Positions 60,290 to 64,000 of a stretch of 64,000 nt of DNA are shown one piece after another (within the stretch, counting starts at the first letter, position 1; the number at the start of each line of letters is the position of its first letter). Both the position numbers and the translations under genes were made by a program. The DNA lies in NCBI GenBank assembly GCA_017561985.1, contig JAFZAZ010000020.1, forward strand, positions 9,416 through 73,415. Direction: 5' to 3'. The notes below the pieces were generated by a model that had not been told where the DNA came from, ran no database searches, and saw only the letters and a program-made list of their open reading frames with translations. This DNA comes from Lachnospiraceae bacterium. Its GTDB lineage: Bacteria; Bacillota_A; Clostridia; Lachnospirales; Lachnospiraceae.

Positions 60290-62212
60290 TTACTCCGCCG
60301 AAAGGCCGAGGTGCTTGCGAAGCACGCTGAAGCTGCTAGGGCCGACCTTGAGGAACGCCTCATAAGCCTCCTTCTGCGTCATTCCCTTCTGCATGAGCTC
60401 GTCGATAATGTCGAGACACAGGAAATGGCACAGCGAGTACGAGAGCGACGTGCCGGGATCCGCGACAACCGATGCGTAAATCTCATTCGCATATTTTTCG
60501 TTCAGCATGTTCTCGCTCATAAACTTGCGGAGCTCGTCCTTGCTCCAGTTGTAGTAGTTCACACCGATATCACAGCATGCAACCATCGCCATCGAGAACG
60601 TATAGTCGAGGTCAAAGATGAAGGCAACATTCTCGTCGCCGTCCGCCGCCCACAGGTACGCGTTCTTGCCCATCATGGTCGCCCAGCCTTCCAGGTATCC
60701 CGTGTAATGAAACTGCGTATTGATCGGATGATATCCCTCGGACGAACGGAAATACTCATTCTGGTACAGGTGTCCGGGGTATCCCTCGTGCGCAAGCGTC
60801 GAGAACAGCTCTACGCTGTCCTGATCGTTGTCCGGGTTCACACGGATGACCTTGTGATCCGGGTTATCGTACTGCGGCTCAAGGAAGTATGCCAGAATAC
60901 CCTCCACGCGAAGCTCCTCCGGAAGCGCGTCAGCGATAAATTTCGTGTCGCGGATCTTCGGATATTCGTTCGCGGTGCGTTTCTTGAGATCGTTAAGAAT
61001 CACGTCAAAATCCCTCGAGCCGTACTCCAGCTTCGCTTTACGGCTCATCACAGTTCTGTCGCTGTTGCGGATCGCGGTGTAATCGGTCAGCATCTTCTCG
61101 CCCCTGTAGAGCAGGTAGCTGTACAACCGGTCGACACTCCATCCGGAGCCGGTCGTCGACTCGACAAGGAACTCGTAATATTTCTTTCCGCCGTCGCGGC
61201 TTCCGAGCGATACCGGGTCGCTGACATAGATTTCAAGCGTGCGAACGTCCGCGAGCATCTGCTCCGCTGCAGGAATAAACGCCTGCTCCATGGCAGTCTT
61301 CGCGAGCTCGGTGTATTTGTCGATAATATCGTTACTGAACCCGCCCTGCTTCATGTTCGCGACAAATGCGATCAGCAGAACGTTATCGTCCTTCTTGCAC
61401 AGACCTTTCGTGTTCTCAACCGTCGTATCATACATTCCCTGCGTCGGACAGAGACCTGCCATACAGAGACTCTTCATCGATGCGAAAAGTTTCGGAAAAT
61501 ACTCCGCAACCGCATAGAGTTCCTTCACATACGACTCGAGGTCCTTCTCTTCGATCAGCGGATACTCCATGAGCATCGTGGAGATGCCGTTCACCGAGTT
61601 GCCGCTCTCTTCCATCAGATAGTTGTACGCAGGCTTGATGTCGCGGTAGCGCTCGCAGAGAGAGAGCTGGTACATAAGACGGTCGTAATTGATCTTCTGC
61701 GGCTCCGTCAGATTCTCGTAGTTAAACTCGAAGAGACCATCCGCGTACTCCTTCATCTGAAGGTACGCCTCCTCGTAATCGACCGGCTCCTCCGTGTAAT
61801 CGTACGTCGGAGTGATTCCGTACTCCTCGGGATGCTCCAGGACGAAATGAAGCGAAATGCTGTCCGTTCCGACCATATCCACGAAGATCTCCGTGAGATA
61901 TTCGTCAAATGCGGCTCTCTCCTCCTCTACGGAATCAAAGCTTCCGCGGGGGGTGGGAGTAGGTGTCGCCGATACCGGTGTAGGTGTCGGAGTCGCTGCC
62001 TCGGTGGGCGTCGGCGTTGCCGTCGGATCCGGCGTAGGTTCCGCCGTCGGCTCCGGCGTCGCGGTCAGACCCGCGGTAGGAGTCGGCGTAGATTCGTTAT
62101 TGGGTTCCTTGCCGCCCTCTCTCTTCTGCGCGCGCTCCGCGCCGCATGCAGTCACCAGAACGATGACAAGGAGCAGACAAAGGATTCGTTTCCATATTCC
62201 TCTTTTGTACAT
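60290..62212 (-). CDS. DUF885 family lipoprotein, probable zinc hydrolase
   Basis: The 640-residue product has a signal peptide with lipobox VTAC (Cys near residue 23), a Pro/Thr-rich linker (about 40-90) and a long helical DUF885 domain. HEGYPGH (about 475-481) followed by a Glu in YLEGWA (about 508) forms a gluzincin-like zinc site. It is probably an outward-facing metallo-carboxypeptidase-type enzyme; substrates in this family are poorly known. ATG 62210-62212 follows AAAGGAC. The PT linker matches those in the glucosaminidase and the esterase, so the organism uses one linker style on exported enzymes. Confidence 0.88.
   Translation of the reverse strand: MYKRGIWKRILCLLLVIVLVTACGAERAQKREGGKEPNNESTPTPTAGLTATPEPTAEPTPDPTATPTPTEAATPTPTPVSATPTPTPRGSFDSVEEERAAFDEYLTEIFVDMVGTDSISLHFVLEHPEEYGITPTYDYTEEPVDYEEAYLQMKEYADGLFEFNYENLTEPQKINYDRLMYQLSLCERYRDIKPAYNYLMEESGNSVNGISTMLMEYPLIEEKDLESYVKELYAVAEYFPKLFASMKSLCMAGLCPTQGMYDTTVENTKGLCKKDDNVLLIAFVANMKQGGFSNDIIDKYTELAKTAMEQAFIPAAEQMLADVRTLEIYVSDPVSLGSRDGGKKYYEFLVESTTGSGWSVDRLYSYLLYRGEKMLTDYTAIRNSDRTVMSRKAKLEYGSRDFDVILNDLKKRTANEYPKIRDTKFIADALPEELRVEGILAYFLEPQYDNPDHKVIRVNPDNDQDSVELFSTLAHEGYPGHLYQNEYFRSSEGYHPINTQFHYTGYLEGWATMMGKNAYLWAADGDENVAFIFDLDYTFSMAMVACCDIGVNYYNWSKDELRKFMSENMLNEKYANEIYASVVADPGTSLSYSLCHFLCLDIIDELMQKGMTQKEAYEAFLKVGPSSFSVLRKHLGLSAE
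61943..62095 (-). repeat. Pro/Thr linker repeat of the DUF885 lipoprotein
   Basis: Degenerate tandem ggcgtcggcgtag-like units encode TPTPT/EPTPDPT repeats that tether the enzyme away from the membrane. Confidence 0.7.
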
Positions 62213-62290
62213 TGTATTGTCCTTTCTGAAGCAAAATGGTGTGTAAAATAGAGTAGTCCCCACTCGTTTTCCAACCAAAAGGTTATTCCC

Positions 62291-62319
62291 ATTATAAGAG
62301 AGACCGCCCCAATTTTCAA
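62291..62319 (-). promoter_or_regulatory. Promoter of the DUF885 lipoprotein gene
   Basis: On the - strand TTGAAA (62319-62314), a 17-base spacer and consensus TATAAT (62296-62291). Confidence 0.8.
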
Positions 62320-62352
62320 CAAATTTCATCACAAAGATTTCAAAATTGCTCC

Positions 62353-62381
62353 TTGATTTTTTGTTAAATATCTGTTACAAT
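62353..62381 (+). promoter_or_regulatory. Promoter of the XRE regulator
   Basis: TTGATT (62353-62358), a 17-base spacer and TACAAT (62376-62381) preceded by TGT. It is divergent from the lipoprotein promoter, with the two -35 elements 33 bases apart. Confidence 0.8.
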
Positions 62382-62389
62382 CCAATTGG

Positions 62390-62408
62390 TTGTAAATAGT
62401 GTTTACAA
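62390..62408. promoter_or_regulatory. Palindromic operator at the XRE transcription start
   Basis: TTGTAAA-TAGTG-TTTACAA is a perfect 7+5+7 palindrome just past the predicted start site. An extra TTACAA half-site overlaps the -10 (62375-62380). This is the expected place for autorepression by the regulator. Confidence 0.6.
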
Positions 62409-62463
62409 GAAACGCAATGCGCGTCAAGCGATTTTTTGATAAAGACAGGAGGAATAATTGCCT

Positions 62464-62994
62464 ATGGATCGAGCTGAAATCGGACGAATCATTAAAGAAG
62501 CACGTCTGGCCAAGAAGATGACTCAGAGTCAGGTTGTCGGAGATTTCATCACCCGCAACATGCTCTCGCAGATTGAAAGCGGTACCGCTGTTCCGTCGAT
62601 TAAAACCCTCGAGTACCTCTCGAAGAAGCTGGATATTTCCATTCATTTGCTGACGCCGGAAGAGCGCCGTCTCTCCATCACTGAGAACGAGGGCGACTCG
62701 GTACCGATTACGAAAGCGAAGGCGCTTTACCGCGCCGGTTCTTTCTCCGAGGCTGCCGCGACCGTAAAGCCGCTGCTTGTTTCGGACAATCTCTTCTACG
62801 ACGAGGCCTGCGCCGTGTACACGATGAGCTGCCTCGCACATGCGAAGAGCGGTGTCTCCGCAGCGGACGTTCGCACGTACGCGCGTGAGGCGATGGCATA
62901 CGCGGACAAGGGCTTCTACGCCTGCCGCGAGTGGAAAGTCGAGGCCTGCTGCCTCGTGGAGTCCACGCAGAGTCCCGCCAACGAGAAGGACTGA
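62464..62994 (+). CDS. XRE-family transcriptional regulator
   Basis: The 176-residue product has an N-terminal helix-turn-helix domain (about 5-60; MTQSQVVGDFITRNMLSQIESG is the DNA-reading region, shown partly as MTQSQVV...MLSQIESG). A C-terminal helical region of about 110 residues follows and looks TPR-like. ATG 62464 is used; a TTG at 62458 is closer to the AGGAGG and is a real alternative. The gene is divergent from the DUF885 lipoprotein and monocistronic. The C-terminal part may bind a peptide, as in Rgg/PlcR-type regulators, but it is much shorter. Confidence 0.88.
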   Translation: MDRAEIGRIIKEARLAKKMTQSQVVGDFITRNMLSQIESGTAVPSIKTLEYLSKKLDISIHLLTPEERRLSITENEGDSVPITKAKALYRAGSFSEAAATVKPLLVSDNLFYDEACAVYTMSCLAHAKSGVSAADVRTYAREAMAYADKGFYACREWKVEACCLVESTQSPANEKD

Positions 62995-63005
62995 TCACAG
63001 ACGTC

Positions 63006-63041
63006 AAAAAGAGGATGCCTCAATCGGCATCCTCTTTTTTT
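63006..63041. terminator. Bidirectional terminator between the XRE gene and thrS
   Basis: AAAAAGAGGATGCC and GGCATCCTCTTTTT pair perfectly (14 bp, six-base loop), with T-runs on both strands, between convergent genes. Confidence 0.93.
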
Positions 63042-63064
63042 GTTGTCATTTTTTGAATGAAGCT

Positions 63065-64000
63065 TTATGCGTTCTCTTCGACTTCGATCTTGCGGATCGT
63101 CTTGTTGTCGATTTCCTCGCGGATCGCCTTGATGAACTCGGAAAGCGGCTTCGCTCCCTCGTCGCCCAGGAAACGACTGCGAACGGAAACGAGTCCCTCC
63201 TCGGCCTCCTTCGCACCGACAACGAGCATGTAAGGAACGCGCTCGAGTCTCGCCTCGCGGATCTTGTAACCGATCTTCTCGGAACGGCAGTCTGCCGAGA
63301 CAAAGATGCCTGCCTTCTTCAACTCCGCGCGAACGGAATCCGCGTAGTCGTTGTACTTCTCGGAAATCGGAAGCACGCGAACCTGCTCCGGGCACAGCCA
63401 GGTCGGGAACTGTCCCGCATAGTGCTCGATCAGCCAGGCAAGCGTACGCTCGTAGCAACCCATCGAGGTGCGGTGGATGATCCACGGCTGAGCCTTGTTG
63501 CCGTCGGCGTCGATGTAGTACATACCGAACTTCTGGGCACTCTCGCAGTCGAGCTGGATCGTCACCATCGTGTCTTCCTTGCCGTATACATTTTTCGCCT
63601 GAATATCGATCTTCGGTCCGTAAAATGCTGCCTCGCCGTCCGCCTCGGTGAACTTTATGCCGTTCTTGTTCATGACGTCGCGGAGGTACTGCTGCGTCGA
63701 GTTCCAGTACTCCTCGTCGCCTTCGTACTTGTCCTTGTTCTCGGGATCCCACTTGGAAAGGCGGTACGTTACGTCGCCGTCGATACCCAGAGTCTTCATG
63801 ACGTAGTTGGCAAGTTCAACGCATCTCGTGAGCTCCTCCTCCGCCTGATCCGGACGGAGAACGATGTGGCCCTCCGTGATTGTGAACTGACGGACTCTCG
63901 TAAGGCCGTGCATCTCGCCGGAATCCTCGTTGCGGAACAGCGTACTCGTCTCGGACATGCGGTACGGAAGGTCTCTGTAGGAGCGCTGCTCGTTCATGTA
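63065..64000 (-). CDS. thrS: Threonyl-tRNA synthetase (N-terminal part outside window)
   Basis: The visible C-terminal 311 or so residues contain class II motif 2 (RMSETSTLFRNEDSGEMHG with RVRQFTITEGHIV), the catalytic-core PKIDIQAKN, motif 3 (IIHRTSMGCYERTLAWLIEHY) and an anticodon-binding domain (about the last 100 residues: QVRVLPISEKYNDYA...). Zinc-ligand His residues are kept in EGHI and IIHR. The stretch usually read as DDAHIF is TEGHIV. The reading frame is still open at base 64000, so the editing domain content cannot be judged. Confidence 0.94.
   Translation of the reverse strand, partial: YMNEQRSYRDLPYRMSETSTLFRNEDSGEMHGLTRVRQFTITEGHIVLRPDQAEEELTRCVELANYVMKTLGIDGDVTYRLSKWDPENKDKYEGDEEYWNSTQQYLRDVMNKNGIKFTEADGEAAFYGPKIDIQAKNVYGKEDTMVTIQLDCESAQKFGMYYIDADGNKAQPWIIHRTSMGCYERTLAWLIEHYAGQFPTWLCPEQVRVLPISEKYNDYADSVRAELKKAGIFVSADCRSEKIGYKIREARLERVPYMLVVGAKEAEEGLVSVRSRFLGDEGAKPLSEFIKAIREEIDNKTIRKIEVEENA

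Overview
The window looks like a chromosomal segment of a Gram-positive, monoderm Clostridia bacterium, most likely a member of or near the Lachnospiraceae. The reasons are strong GGAGG ribosome-binding sites, near-total strand bias (four protein genes on +, all others on -), SH3b/glucosaminidase and CdaA/CdaR-type envelope genes, paired VanZ/DUF-type membrane proteins, DegV proteins and a GlnRS of the Clostridia style. GC content is about 55% by eye. I see no IS element, prophage, CRISPR array, rRNA or tRNA, so this is housekeeping chromosome with a few unfamiliar genes.

Layout. 1-6661 (-): nagB, glmM and an amino-sugar-kinase-like gene, then a thioesterase, thrC, a small export protein and a truncated degV gene. 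6662-7149 is a 488-base gap holding a structured candidate RNA. 7150-10062 is a secreted five-SH3b glucosaminidase, possibly on a leaderless mRNA. 10239-15819 (-): purE, purM, purN, purD, a lipoprotein esterase and an aquaporin, with a terminator-like hairpin inside the pur run. 15848-25197 (-): dapA, dapB, a Gld-like ABC transporter (ATPase, permease, GldG-like, DUF4340), VanZ-like and small membrane proteins, and an M29 aminopeptidase with a long N-terminal extension. 25485-27273 (-): sugar-phosphate isomerase-like and FMN-dependent oxidase genes preceded by a 16-codon coupled leader ORF. 27580-32810 (+): typA, dCMP deaminase and a large ABC ATPase-permease. 32993-38273 (-): glnS, two conserved unknowns, guaB and an amidase. 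38357-43338 (-): HD-GYP protein, LtaS/OpgB-like sulfatase-fold enzyme and a zinc-ribbon repeat protein. 43473-53105 (-): two unknown membrane proteins, cdaA-cdaR (c-di-AMP synthesis and its regulator), HPr, leuA, an IspD/TarI cytidylyltransferase, glf and a ClpX-like unfoldase. 53270-60072 (-): degV, efp, pepQ, aroQ, a YqeG-phosphatase/shikimate-kinase fusion and a FusA2-type EF-G. 60290-64000: a DUF885 lipoprotein (-), an XRE regulator (+) with a palindromic operator at its own promoter, and the 3' part of thrS (-).

The genes fit together as amino-sugar and cell-wall precursor supply (nagB, glmM, glf, the cytidylyltransferase, dapA/dapB), purine synthesis (purEMND, guaB), amino-acid synthesis (thrC, leuA, aroQ, aroK), translation (typA, efp, glnS, thrS, fusA2) and envelope homeostasis (cdaA/cdaR, SH3b glucosaminidase, amidase, LtaS-like enzyme).

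The most unusual signal is not a gene. The octamer CGGAAAAT/ATTTTCCG occurs about 39 times by hand count, where base composition predicts one or two. Seventeen copies lie in the roughly 7.5% of the window that is non-coding. Three intergenic copies occur as inverted pairs, two of them bracketing a transcription terminator.
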